Below, one piece after another: positions 1-10,347 of a DNA stretch of 64,000 nucleotides. The stretch comes from Mesostigma viride (Eukaryota > Streptophyta > Mesostigmatophyceae > Mesostigmatales > Mesostigmataceae). The position numbers and the translations under genes were made by a program. The stretch's first letter is position 1. Each line of letters begins with the position of its first letter. The notes under the pieces were generated by a model. The model saw nothing but the letters and a program-made list of their open reading frames with translations. It searched no databases and had not been told where the DNA came from. The DNA lies in assembly GCA_009746045.1 (NCBI GenBank), contig RPFO01000080.1, forward strand, positions 6,705,817-6,769,816, given 5' to 3'.

Positions 1-204
1 CTTCCTGCAGCCCCTACCTCTGGTGCTGTACCCCCAAGACGTTCTTTTCCTGCTCCTCTTGCTCGCCCTTCGGTAGATAGCCTTGTTTTGGTTTCACTAC
101 CTCCATCTCCCCCTCGTCCTACGGTGTCATCCTCCTCTAGTGTAGATACTCCTCTCACCTTAGAGTTTGGCTCCCTATCCATTACTGTTATTAAAAAGGA
201 TTGA
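1..204 (+). CDS. C-terminal end of an unidentified ORF, open at the window edge
   Basis: An open frame enters the window and stops at TGA 202-204. The 67 visible residues are Pro/Ser-rich and end in ITVIKKD. It lies ahead of gag inside the outer LTR element, so it is probably an element-encoded leader ORF or part of gag. I do not recognise the family. Confidence 0.35.
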   Translation, partial: LPAAPTSGAVPPRRSFPAPLARPSVDSLVLVSLPPSPPRPTVSSSSSVDTPLTLEFGSLSITVIKKD

Positions 205-323
205 TTTTACTTGTTTTCCTCTCTTAGGACATTAAAAGTTTTTCCTTTTTGCTTTCCTTGCTTTAAATTAGGGCGTTGTCCTCCTCCTTATTGCAACCTT
301 AATTGTTTTTCCTCAAACTGAAC

Positions 324-1845
324 ATGGATCTAGTGGGTGGAGAGATGTCACCTATACCTACCACTAATAATTCTAATAATGCCAACAACAACAATAATAA
401 TAATAATAATAATAACAATCGTCGTCCCTCTGTCACCCCTCCTACCTATGAACAACGTATGCAAGTCAGATTTAGTGATGACCCTTCCCTTACCTTGAAC
501 CAGGCCCCTGCCCCTCTTGCAACCTTGGCTCAACCCCCCAGCAGGTCCTCACTAACTAACAATGTTTCTAGGCCTCCTTCCCACTCTGTGCCTTCCATGC
601 CTGCTTTTAACACGGGTCGTACCTCTGCCCCTGTCGGCCCCTCTGGGCGCCCTAGTGCAGTTCCATTTTACCCACCTGCTTCCTGGTCCTACCCTGAGAC
701 GGCCTATGAGGCAGCCCAGGTCCCTACCCGTGTGGCTGATTTAGAAGTAATAGTGATTTCAGCACCATGCCCCTAGATGATAGAAATTATGATCATTTTG
801 CCTACTCCTCTCTTCGTGAGCAATATACTGTTCCTTTCTCCTATGGGCACCAGTCTGAAACGGTGGCCCCTTCTCGACCCCTACCCAAAACCTTTCCTCT
901 TCCTTCCTTCTATCCCGCTTATGTAGCAGTGGAAGATAGTGGCCATATGGGAAAAACTGACTCTTCGAATCCCCCTAAGCCTCCTGCTCTTCCCCTCTTT
1001 GCTAACCTTCCCAATTAGCTGGATGTCAAGTCTACCCCTCAACAGCTTTTCACTTTTATTATGTTGCTTACCCAGAACACAGAGTCGTGGCAGAATCATA
1101 ATAGATGGCGTCTCTCTGATGCTGTTTTAGTCCCTCACTATCTTACTACCTGTATTACCCCTGAGCTTGCCAACCTCATCCAGTGTGAATCCTTGGCCTC
1201 TCATGCCTACCCTAACTCAGTAGCAGGATTGTTTTAGCGGTTAGAGAGCCATTTAGTTCCTCCTGATGCAGATTGGCAGGATAGATTAGCCTTTGGTACT
1301 TTGCAGCAAGGTACTAAACCGTTTAAGGAATATATGAAAGAACTTGATGCACAGATGGTACGAATTAGGGATTTGTCGGGCGCAGAAGTACGTGCTCGTT
1401 TCCTTCAAGGCCTCAGTAGACCCTTATTACGTGAGGTAAAACGCCAGTTCTCTGCCTACCGTTTCACTGATCTGCCCCTCAAGCATGTGCGACAACGTCT
1501 ATTAAAGAGTAGCAGATTTCTTTACCACTCCTCTTCCTACCCATCTCCTCCGTGTTGCTGATTGCATGTATGCTCATGCTCCTTTGTGTACTAGGGTTCA
1601 TAACCTTGTCCTCACTCCTGAAGAAGAATAGGCATATGTAGAAGAATTCGATATTTGCGTTACAGATATATCTGCATTGGATGTGTCTCACATCTCGTGT
1701 TATCATTGTCATGAGGTGGGCCATCTTAAGGCGGAGTGCCCCAAGTTCCTTTCTGGTGCTCCCCCTCATCCCGATGCTCGCCCTCCTCGTACCCCTCAGC
1801 GTGCTCCTATTCGTCCCACTCCAGGACGCATTCCCTCAGCTACCC
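324..1845 (+). pseudogene. gag: gag of the Ty3/gypsy-like element, disrupted
   Basis: Starts MDLVGGEMSP, followed by an Asn tract encoded by AAT/AAC repeats. After a frame change near 760 comes a capsid-like segment (LAFGTLQQGTKPFKEYMKEL, then the conserved-type RARFLQGL). After a second frame change near 1515 there is a CCHC zinc knuckle at about 1695-1745 (C-x2-C-x4-H-x4-C). Three in-frame stops lie in the path, at 1016, 1235 and 1629, and all three are TAG. The reading frame is finally cut at 1845 by insertion of the minus-strand LTR element. In Ty3/gypsy elements Gag forms the particle and binds RNA. This copy cannot make an intact protein as sequenced. Confidence 0.8.
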
Positions 1846-2355
1846 TGTTAAAGGCATGTGTGATTATTATGGGGACTTAAATTAATAATTTGTAGGTGGT
1901 GAATCATTGCCAACTTAAGCGTCAGGAGCCAGGAAAATTATTTATTACGTCCATATGGTGTGGCTTTCCATGGCTACCTCAAGGTAGCGTGAACATTGGT
2001 AATTATGGTAGGTGAGTGGTGGCGGCGGCCCTGGTATGGGCATGGGCCGACAATGGGTCGATAACGACAGCTGGTATGTTGGAACATGGTGCATGCGCAT
2101 GCATGACTCGGTACGGCATGGTATGACATGCACATGACACAATACTATAATCTGGTGAAGATAGTGACCAATGGTCCTAGTGCCATTGTACAACTTGGCA
2201 CATAGTCATAGTGTCCATTCACGTAGGACAAATCCCACTTAGGTACTACTATCCGAGCATATCTATTTGTTAATTAGGGCTCGAATACAATTGCCCGTAT
2301 TATAGATTTCTGCACGGTCAGCATAATGGGCATATTCAAGACAGGATTCTTGACA
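1846..2355 (-). repeat. 3' LTR (element orientation) of the small LTR element
   Basis: 510 bp. It differs from the partner LTR by a few small indels, for example TAATTAG against TAATAATTAG near 2273, and few substitutions. This suggests a fairly recent insertion. An 82-codon frame inside both copies is probably chance. Confidence 0.93.
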
Positions 2356-3883
2356 CCCTCCTTGCACATGATGCTGTCTATAAATACAAATGCTAGATCC
2401 TGGGCGAGGGTAGTCGGGTACCTAAGTGGATTCCCTCCTTACACGACACCCTGGTCTTGATATAAAACAGCAAGAAAAATGAGGGCAAGGTTGTGTAGCC
2501 CCATATTGTCACATGGAGTGCGCCACACGAGGGTGGAGCCAAACTGGAAACAGGCTCTTAAACTGTAAGGACTGGTTGCTCAGTGTTGAGGCTGGATGCA
2601 GACTGTAGACGGTACTGGTTGATGCCAGGGTTGCAGCTGGAAACGTTGGGTACTACTGGTAGCTGCTGGTAAACCGGTGACGTCAGCTGTTGTGTGTGCA
2701 CACACGATCTATGCTGTGTGTGGGTACAGTTTCTTGTGTGGTGCTGGTAGTGCTACTTTGACCTGCTTGCCAACGAGTTTTGGTGCAACTTACTGCAACT
2801 ACTACAAGGTGAACTGTGACGTGAGGATGTAGAGCTGGTTGCTGGACTGCTACTTGCTAGCTAGACAAGTGCGTGCAGCTGACTGCAGCTACTATCTACT
2901 CTACGCCTGTGGTGGAGAGTCATGCATGTGCTGCTGGGTGCTACTACTTCTCCTTGCTGGCTAGGCAAGTGTGGGTAGCTGCCTGCATGGACTATGCAGT
3001 GTACTCTGTTCCTGCTGGTGTTGCCTGCTGTGCTTGTTGATGCCAGTGTGATGGTGCTGATGGGACTGAATGATAAAACTGCAACTAGTGCTGTAAAACA
3101 ACGTGGGGGTTAGTGAGCACCCTCCTTAGTGTGGTGTGCAGCTGTGTCAGCAGGCTGGCCTTGAGAGCAGGACCCGGGGAATGTTCCCTTTTTTCTTGGA
3201 AACTTGGAGCATGGCAGGTTCTGGGCTCTTGAAGTGATGACCGTTTAAAAAGAATTCCGGTTTAAAAGAATGCGCCCAAAGGAATGTTGATGCCACGCGA
3301 AATGGTGCCGGTACAAAAAGAAAGACCGGTTCTCATGAAAAATTCTTGAGGTAAACAGCTCCGCCGATTTCTCGTCGATGCTCACAGCTCGCGCAGCTCA
3401 GTGGGAGCCCGTCAGTGACCCCGCGCCGATTGAACGCACTGCACTCGGCCAAAAATGTGCTGCCAGGTAAAAAATCACTGGCGCTGCCTGGAACCAGAGC
3501 CGGCACCTTTTGAGTGCCAGGCTTCAGTGCCGACGTCCCCATCACCGAGATGTTGGCGTTTGATCAGTTTCGGGCATATATAAGTATAAAAGCGTAGATC
3601 TGGCCTGCGCACCGGAGCTTGGGAAATTCTTGACGGATTTTAGCGACGGTAGGTGTCACCCCGAATATTTGGTGTTACCACACATTGAAGTAAGTCGATT
3701 GAAAGCCTTGAATTTCACGGTAGCATCTGCGCCATAATCATGGTCGTATCAAGTACAAGAATTCGACGAAGCTGCTCCGTATATGAAAATATAAACTATG
3801 ATCAAGGCGCTCAATAAATGTGAGCTGCCGCTTAGAGGTTGGTTAATTCCGTTGAAAAATCTTGCCCCGGACCTCCGATGCCA
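2356..3883 (-). other. Internal region of the small LTR element, no coding capacity
   Basis: 1,528 bp between the LTRs. No gag or pol motif in either strand. The end at 2356-2368 read on the minus strand is purine-rich (GCAAGGAGGG) and acts as the likely polypurine tract. The longest frame (3333-3545, minus, 70 codons) has no recognisable domain. Confidence 0.75.
3865..3883 (-). other. Primer binding site (tRNA 3'-end complement)
   Basis: Minus-strand TGGCATCGGAGGTCCGGGG directly abuts the LTR end. It starts with TGG, the complement of tRNA CCA, and continues as a plausible acceptor and T-arm complement. I cannot name the tRNA. Confidence 0.75.
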
Positions 3884-4398
3884 TGTTAAAAGGCATGGGG
3901 TTATTATTATGGGGACTTAAATTAATAACTTGTAGGTGGTGAATCATTGCCAACTTAAGCGTCAGGAGCCAGGAAAATTATTTATTACGTCCATATGGTG
4001 TGGCTTTCCATGGCTACCTCAAGGTAGCGTGAACATTGGTAATTATGGTAGGTGAGTGGTGGCGGCGGCCCTGGTATGGGCATGGGCCGACAATGGGTCG
4101 ATAACGACAGCTGGTATGTTGGAACATGGTGCATGCGCATGCATGACTCGGTACGGCATGGTATGACATGCACATGACACAATACTATAATCTGGTGAAG
4201 ATAGTGACCAATGGTCCTAGTGCCATTGTACAACTTGGCACATAGTCATAGTGTCCATTCACGTAGGACAAATCCCACTTAGGTACTACTATCCGAGCAT
4301 ATCTATTTGTTAATAATTAGGGCTCGAATACAATTGCCCGTATTATAGATTTCTGCACGGTCAGCATAATGGGCATATTCAAGACAGGATTCTTGACA
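3884..4398 (-). repeat. 5' LTR (element orientation) of the small LTR element
   Basis: 515 bp, begins TGTCAAGAATCC on the minus strand and ends ...TTTAACA next to the primer binding site. Partner of 1846-2355. Confidence 0.93.
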
Positions 4399-4403
4399 TA
4401 CCC

Positions 4404-7400
4404 CTAGTAGGCTGAATGTTGTGCAGACAGGACCCTCAGGGTTCCCCTATGATAATCAGGCTCCTGCACCCTCTTCGCTCCCTCGCGACCCTCCAGCAGT
4501 GGCTTTTTCGCCAGGGACTTCTTCGGGGTTAGTCCCAATGGATGTGGGGGGGGAGGGGGAACAGTAGGCCTGTCAGCCGGGGGTAACCTGGACAGGTCCT
4601 TAGATAGTACCCCAGATAATAATTTTTGCCTGCCTGTTTTCATAACTTCTGTAGGAGCTGAATCATCCCTACCCTTACGTGTTCGTCCTCTTATGTTTTG
4701 GAATGGTGGCTTAACCGTTCCCCACACTGTTGTAGACCCCTTCTTGCATGCTGATGAACTTTTGAATGTCTGTGTGTTAGTGGATAGCGGTGCGGCTAGC
4801 TCCTTTGTGAGCGAGGCCCTAGTTAGGCGTTTAGAACTAGTCCCTATCCCTCACACCAAGCCTGTCACTGTTCATTATGCTGACGGTCGCACCAGTCATT
4901 CCCCGGGTACGGTGTCCCTTCCCCTGGTCATACAAGGACGTACTGTCAACCTGACGGCCACTATAGGCCCTATCACTACCGCTGATGTATTACTAGGATT
5001 AGATTGGCACCAGGATAATAAGATTACCATTAATTATGTTACCATGGTCATTTGGTTTCCAGATAGCTCTTACTGGGTACCGGAACGTCATTATAGAGAA
5101 AATTTATCCTTGGTAGATATTACTCCTCCTACACCTGTTGATCCTCCTGTAAGACCTATACCTGAAGTATTAATGTCCAATGATGAGTTGCGATCTGAAT
5201 TAAAGGAATATGGATATTTATTATGTATGTTCCTTCAGTTAGAAGTACAGGAGATACCTATCACTAATAATAGTGTGGATATAGATGTAAACACAGTGGA
5301 TACAATAGGAGTGGGATATACTGAAAACGAAATAGTAAGATACATGGCTGTGATAGATTCCTCCAAAGTTTTTGAAGAAAAGAGTCCTTCTTATCCTCCT
5401 CCTCGTTCTGTTTTACACCGTGTAGTTATTAAGGACGGTGCAGTTCCTACGCACTCTCCGATGTATAGAATGGGCCCTACCGAGTTAAAGGAACTAAAAC
5501 AGATTTTAGTGTCACTATTAGAAGCAGGATTGATAGAGCCTAGTAACTCCCCCTACTCAGCTGGTGTCCTGTTAGTTCCTAAGCCAAATGGCAAGTTTCG
5601 CCTAGTTACTGATTATAGGAAGTTAAATGACATTACTGTGAAGTCTAAATACCCTCTACCTCGTATTGATGATATATTTAATAAGGTTAAAGGTTCCACT
5701 TGTTTCACGGTACTGGATTGTGCGGATGGTTTTTGGCAACTGCGTATAGCCCCTGAGGATTGCCATAAAACCGCCTTTGCTACCCCTTTTTGGTCATTAT
5801 CAGTTTAGAGTAGCGGCCATGAGACTCTGTAACTCTCCTGCCTCTTTTCAAATGTTAATGAATGAAGTGCTTAGACCTGTTATGGGTAATTCTCACCTTC
5901 CTCAAGTGTCATCTGATTTAAAGGATCCGTCCTTCTCCTCTGTTTCTTTATCTGAGCATGACCGTTCTTGTGCTCAAGCTTACTTAGATGATATCCTTAT
6001 TTACTCTCCTGATTTTGAAACGCACCTACGTGCTTTAAAGAAAGTATTAGAGATAATGGCTGAAAATTCCTTGTGGGCTCGCCGTGCTAAAGTTGTTCTG
6101 GTAGGAGTGTACCATTTTTAGGACATGTTTTGTCAGATGCCGGGGTCGCTACCGACCCGGATAAAACTAAGTCAATTCAGGAATGGCCTACCCCTACCGA
6201 CGTTAAAGGTGTACGTAGTTTTCTAGGGATTGCCTCTTACTATAGGCGTTTTATCCCGCGTTTCGCAACTATAGCAGCCCCTATTAATCATTTATTAAAG
6301 AAGGATATCCCCTTTGTCTGGAGTAGTGAATGTCAGTCGGCTTTTCAGTGTCTAAAATCCCTACTCCTCTCTCCTCCCGTACTCATCCTACCGGATACTA
6401 CTAAACCCTTTGTGGTAGCTACAGACGCTAGTAAGGTAGCTATCGGGGGCGTCCTTCTCCAGGATCAGGGTCAGGGCTTACAGCCAATTGAGTATATCTC
6501 TAGGACAATGCTCCCTGCGGAGCGTAACTATCCCGTACACCAGCAGGAACTCTTAGCGGTGGTGTATTGTTGCCACGCGTGGCAGCACTTTCTTAAAGGT
6601 GCTCAATTTGATGTCTGCCTGAATGAACCCTGTGAGATAGATCCTTATAGATTAGTTATTCAAACGGATCACCGTCCCCTTTCCCATCTTCTCTCCCAAC
6701 CCAACCTTACCCCTCGTCAAGCGCGCTGGATGGAGTTTTTAGCACAGTTTTCCCCTTTTAAACTTCAGTATGTTCATGGTGTAGATAACATAGTACCAGA
6801 TGCACTCTCCCGTCGCGCAGATTACTCCTTTTTCGAGGACCTGGATGCTCTCAATACTACTCTAGTTCCTACTACTATGGGTGTAACCCCTTATGGTGAA
6901 CTACCTGATGATGAATCCTCTGCCTATCTCTTTCATACTGCTGTTCGCATGCCTGATCTCCTTTCTCACGTAGGACTCTCTCTCCCGTGTGAGGCCCTTC
7001 CTGTGGTCTCGGTGGGGGGGAGGGGAAAAATAAAATTTCCATACCGCTTAGCCATATAGCGACTAGGTCAGGAAAGTCTTATGATAACATAGTCCCTCTA
7101 GGACCTCCCCTTCTCTTTGGCAAGGCGGTAGGAGACCTCTTTAAACCTGTTCTGGATACCTCTGTAGCGATGCCTACCTCTGATCTTGAACGCCTTATTA
7201 GTAGATTTACGGCCACTGAGCCGGAAGCTTTAGCTGCCATTGCAGCCCTTCCCCAACAATTAGGCAAGCACCCTTGTAAATTTGTAGGTGGGTTTTTATA
7301 TGTGCAAATAGCCGATTCTCCCCCTCAATGGCGCCTGTATGTCCCTCCTATCTGTCGCTCCTCCTTGCTCTTTGAGTTGCATGACTTAGCTGCTCATCAG

Positions 7401-7452
7401 GGTGGTAAACGGGTACGGGACCTAGTAGCCCGCTCTTACTACTGGAGGTGTT
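4404..7452 (+). pseudogene. pol: pol of the Ty3/gypsy-like element: protease, RT, RNase H, truncated integrase
   Basis: Aspartic protease at about 4760-5040 (LVDSGAASSFV, then LLGLDW). RT from about 5490 with FRLVTDYRKLN and FTVLDCADGFWQL, and the catalytic YLDDILIYS at about 5980. RNase H from about 6405 (VVATDASKVAIGG, ELLAVVYCCHAW, IQTDHRPL). An integrase-type zinc finger His-His (ELHDLAAHQGGKRVRDLV) at about 7370-7430. The frame changes at T5 runs (about 5790 and 6117) and at a G run near 7014. About 28 extra residues sit just before YLDD. Coding homology stops at about 7452 before the second zinc-finger Cys pair and the integrase core, so the copy is integration-defective. Confidence 0.9.
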
Positions 7453-9405
7453 CCCCTGGCTTCCGGGCGAGGGCGAGGCAGATATAGATGACAACCCCTG
7501 TGACCTCCTACGGGCGGTCGAGTTCATGGAGATCGCGGACCAGACAGCGGGAGTAGCATTTGGCGACCCTTCCCCTACGGACGCACCAGTCGAGGCACAG
7601 TACACGCCAGAGTATTCGGCCTCCCCTGCAGCGTCCTCCTCCTCAGTGTCGGCTCCTTCCCCTGTCCCGTCTTCACCACGGTCGACCCGGCGCGCGTCGG
7701 TGGAGCCTACCCGTTTGGGCTCGGATCGTGAGCCTGATCCTCTCTCGGCGACTGTTTCTGCGATGCAGGCACAGATCCAGTCCCTGACCGCGGCTTTCGG
7801 GGCCTTCATGGCGGCCCAGGCGCATGCTCCAGCCACGCCAGGTGGGGTGTCTTTTGTATCTGTGCCCCCTTCCCCTTCGGTTGCCTCGGCGCCTACGGTT
7901 TCGCCCGCGCTGTGCGAGCCCTCGGTAGCTGCGGTTTCTTCTGTTGCTGCGGCTCCTACGCCTCCGGCTGTCTCTGCGCCTGCTACCGACGTACCTGCGC
8001 CTCTGCGCGAGTCTTCCGCCCCAGCGGCCGCGCCCGCCGTCGTCGCTTCCGGGCCCCCCACAGCGCCAGCGCCGCCATCGCGGGGTTTCTTTAGCGACCC
8101 GGGCGGTCTTCCCAGGCTTTGGGAGGGTGGTCCTCCGCAGAGGATTCCGGTGCCCGACTGGAGCTTGGATGGTAACCAGTCGTATGCCGGATTGCCTGTC
8201 CCTACGGGCCCTGTTTTCAACATGTGGCCTGGGGGTGCGCCGCCACCGGAGACCGGAGCGCCAGCTGCGGTGGCGGGTCCGTCGCGACCCCCTCCGGCAG
8301 CAGGTCCGACGCGACCTCCTGTTGTACCGGCGCCGTCTGCGTCTGTGCCGGTTCCTATACCCCTGCTTCGGCCCCTGTCCCTTCGGCCCCGCGGTCTTTG
8401 GCTGCGGTTGTTCGGGCCAGCGGCCCTGATCCTCGCGCCACCCGCGCTGCTGATTCCCTCCGGGAGTTGTCCGAGGGCGATCAGGATCGGGTCCCTTCTG
8501 TGGTGCATGCGACGCCGGAGTCGCGCGACACGCCTGTCCTTGGGTACGGTATGTCTGCGCACGCCTGCCGACAGTGTGACCTGCCGCGCGCCTCCGCCGA
8601 GCTTGCCATTTCGCCCATGTCCCTCGGGTTCTCCCAGGTGTGTCGGGCGCCGCGGGACCGTGGCCTACCCATTGAGACTGATCGGCCTCCTTTCGATATG
8701 GTTATTGTAGCTGATCCTGTGTTCCAGGGCGAGATCCTGGTTCGGCGCGTTCTGTATCGCTGGGCTAGGCGTCACAATGACTTGGACACCTACGGTGGGT
8801 TCCAGTGGGCTTACCCTCCGCCTCTGGGCATTATGGCCTCAGATGCCCTTACGGTAGAGTTTCCTGTGGTGCCGGGTGCTACGTACAGCACGGTTCTCCA
8901 GCCCATCCTAGAGTGGGATGCCCGTCGTCCAGCGCCCATCCCGGGCCAGGGTCTGGACTCCCGTGGCCATCCTCCTCCTCGGGCTAGCGACTACCTCGAG
9001 ACGTTCGGGTCGCGACAGTGTGCCCGTCGGTGGCGCTTCCGTGAGGTTCGGCACATCCGGATGTGGCCGTCTGACGTGGAGCCCCTGGTAGATCTGTTCT
9101 TCCCGACGGGTTTGCGCTCTCGGATCCGGTATCATCGCCTACTCCTGCGGGCTCTCTGCTTGATCGCGGTAGAGCCTTTCCTACGCCTCTTTGCCTGTGG
9201 TTTCCTGGACTGGGCCCGTGGCCAGGTCGTTCTTACGCAGCATAGGTATTACTGGGCCTTCCTGGGTCTTTTTCCTGATGGCGTGTGGGCCGATGTTTTC
9301 CTCACTGTAGATAGGCATGACAATGCCGATGATGTGGCCCACTACCATGCGTATCTGGATGTTCTGCTGGCCTCGCGTGGCACTTATCAGACTGATGGCA
9401 ACTAG
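7448..9405 (+). pseudogene. Extra GC-rich ORF of unknown function between pol and the 3' LTR
   Basis: A reading frame of about 650 residues, in two frames joined by one shift near 8360. The first part is Pro/Ala/Ser-rich and looks disordered. The second part (about 8480-9405) is a denser, globular-looking domain rich in aromatic and Arg residues (FQWAYPPPLGIMASDAL; WARGQVVLTQHRYYWAF). It is clearly richer in GC than gag/pol, which suggests a different origin, for example a captured host gene or a recombined element. It lies where env-like or third ORFs sit in some gypsy elements, but has no signal peptide or transmembrane segment I can see. I do not recognise the family. Its own start was probably lost with the integrase deletion at about 7452. 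Confidence 0.55.
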
Positions 9406-9774
9406 ATAGAGGGCCTTAGGCCCGACCTGAGGGTGTTGTCCCTCCGGTATATAGAGTCGCCCTCACGTTCTGGCCAGTTGACTGGTCGTTCTTGGTCCTT
9501 GGTACTGATTTGTTTACTCTGTGTGTCCTGCCCAGTGCCGTCCCCCCCGGCAAGGACTCTGTTCCAGGCAGTTAGGGGAACCTACCACCAGGCTTGGTGC
9601 TGGTTAACCCTACACCTCCCGGCGTGGTGGTGGAGACCGAGTTAATACGTTGGTGCTTTGTATCTTGGATGGCCTGCCGATTGTGTTGGTGTGTGCTGGG
9701 TGCATTAGGTTTCCTATCCCTTGGTTTCCTCCCTGTGCGTAGGGAGAGGGCTCCCTACCTTTGTGGGGGGGAGG
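9406..9774 (+). other. Untranslated stretch ending in the polypurine tract
   Basis: No gene visible. The end, TGTGGGGGGGAGG (9762-9774), is a polypurine tract immediately before the LTR and primes plus-strand synthesis. Confidence 0.7.
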
Positions 9775-10347
9775 TGTTACGTCGCGTAACTTTTGTTGTT
9801 GTTACGGACGTAAATTAGGTCCCTTGTTGCCTCAGCCATTCCGGAGCAGTTCGCTGACTTTCCTAGGCTTACGTGTAGTAAGGACCTTTTGGCCGGTCGG
9901 TACCGGGCCTTGTGACGTGGCACTTGTACAGTATGGTGGTTCGGTGCAGTCGCGCCGCGCTGCGTACTTTAGTAGTGGTCCTTTTATCCTGCGTGTGAAC
10001 CTTGTGGACGTGCGTTGGTCCTGTGTGCGAGGGTCGATGTCGGCCCGAGCATACACGCCTGTCGGCGATCATTTATGCAGCAGTTGTCCTTCGTGAATGG
10101 CACTCGGCGTGTGTTAAATGAATTAACACATATAGGCTTGGGTCACGGCAGTGTAGTATTGTTTCCTTCGTAGTACCCTGGTTTTATTCGGTATATGGCG
10201 TATTATAAGGGAATGCATTGAGAAGCAGCGTCGTCGCGTCCTAGGTCTTATAGCCAATATAGCTCCTCACTCCTCGGTAGGTGCCTCATCACTAGTTTAG
10301 GTAAGGTTAGGCGAGATGTTTGGGATAGAGTCGAGCCAGGACGTAAC
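9775..10347 (+). repeat. 3' LTR of the Ty3/gypsy-like element
   Basis: 573 bp. Starts directly after the polypurine tract with TGTTACGTC and ends with the perfect 9-bp inverted complement GACGTAACA. The next bases are LINE coding sequence, which confirms the right-hand boundary. Confidence 0.87.

Larger units (their letters stand above)
1846..4398 (-). mobile_element. Non-autonomous LTR retrotransposon (LARD/TRIM-like), complete with TSD
   Basis: Two near-identical LTRs (1846-2355 and 3884-4398) bound 1,528 bp of internal DNA. The flanking 5-bp direct repeat TACCC (1841-1845 and 4399-4403) is the target site duplication. Read on the minus strand the LTRs are TG...CA. The first internal bases are a primer binding site (TGGCATCGGAGGTCCGGGG), and a purine-rich tract lies next to the downstream LTR, which fixes the orientation as minus. 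The internal region has no ORF above about 70 codons, so it must be moved by enzymes from another element. It sits inside gag of the outer element. Confidence 0.93.
1..10347 (+). mobile_element. Ty3/gypsy-like LTR retrotransposon, 5' end outside the window
   Basis: Visible order: leader ORF, gag with zinc knuckle, protease, reverse transcriptase, RNase H, integrase zinc-binding motif, an extra GC-rich ORF, polypurine tract, 3' LTR. The order PR-RT-RH-IN is the Ty3/gypsy order. The 3' LTR ends at 10347, and the adjacent sequence from 10350 continues in frame as a LINE reverse transcriptase, so the element jumped into a LINE. The 5' LTR and target duplication must lie before position 1. Its gag is interrupted by a smaller LTR element (1846-4398). 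The integrase catalytic core (D,D-35-E) is absent, apparently lost by a deletion at about 7452. Confidence 0.88.

Noticed and set aside
324-1880. Alternative genetic code with TAG as Gln
   Set aside because: The roughly 9.7 kb of E(z) coding sequence has no in-frame TAG, and LINE ORF2 frames end at TAG at the expected protein end, so the code is standard.
1945-2193. 82-codon minus frame, identical copy at 3985-4233
   Set aside because: Duplicated only because it lies inside the two LTRs. No domain.
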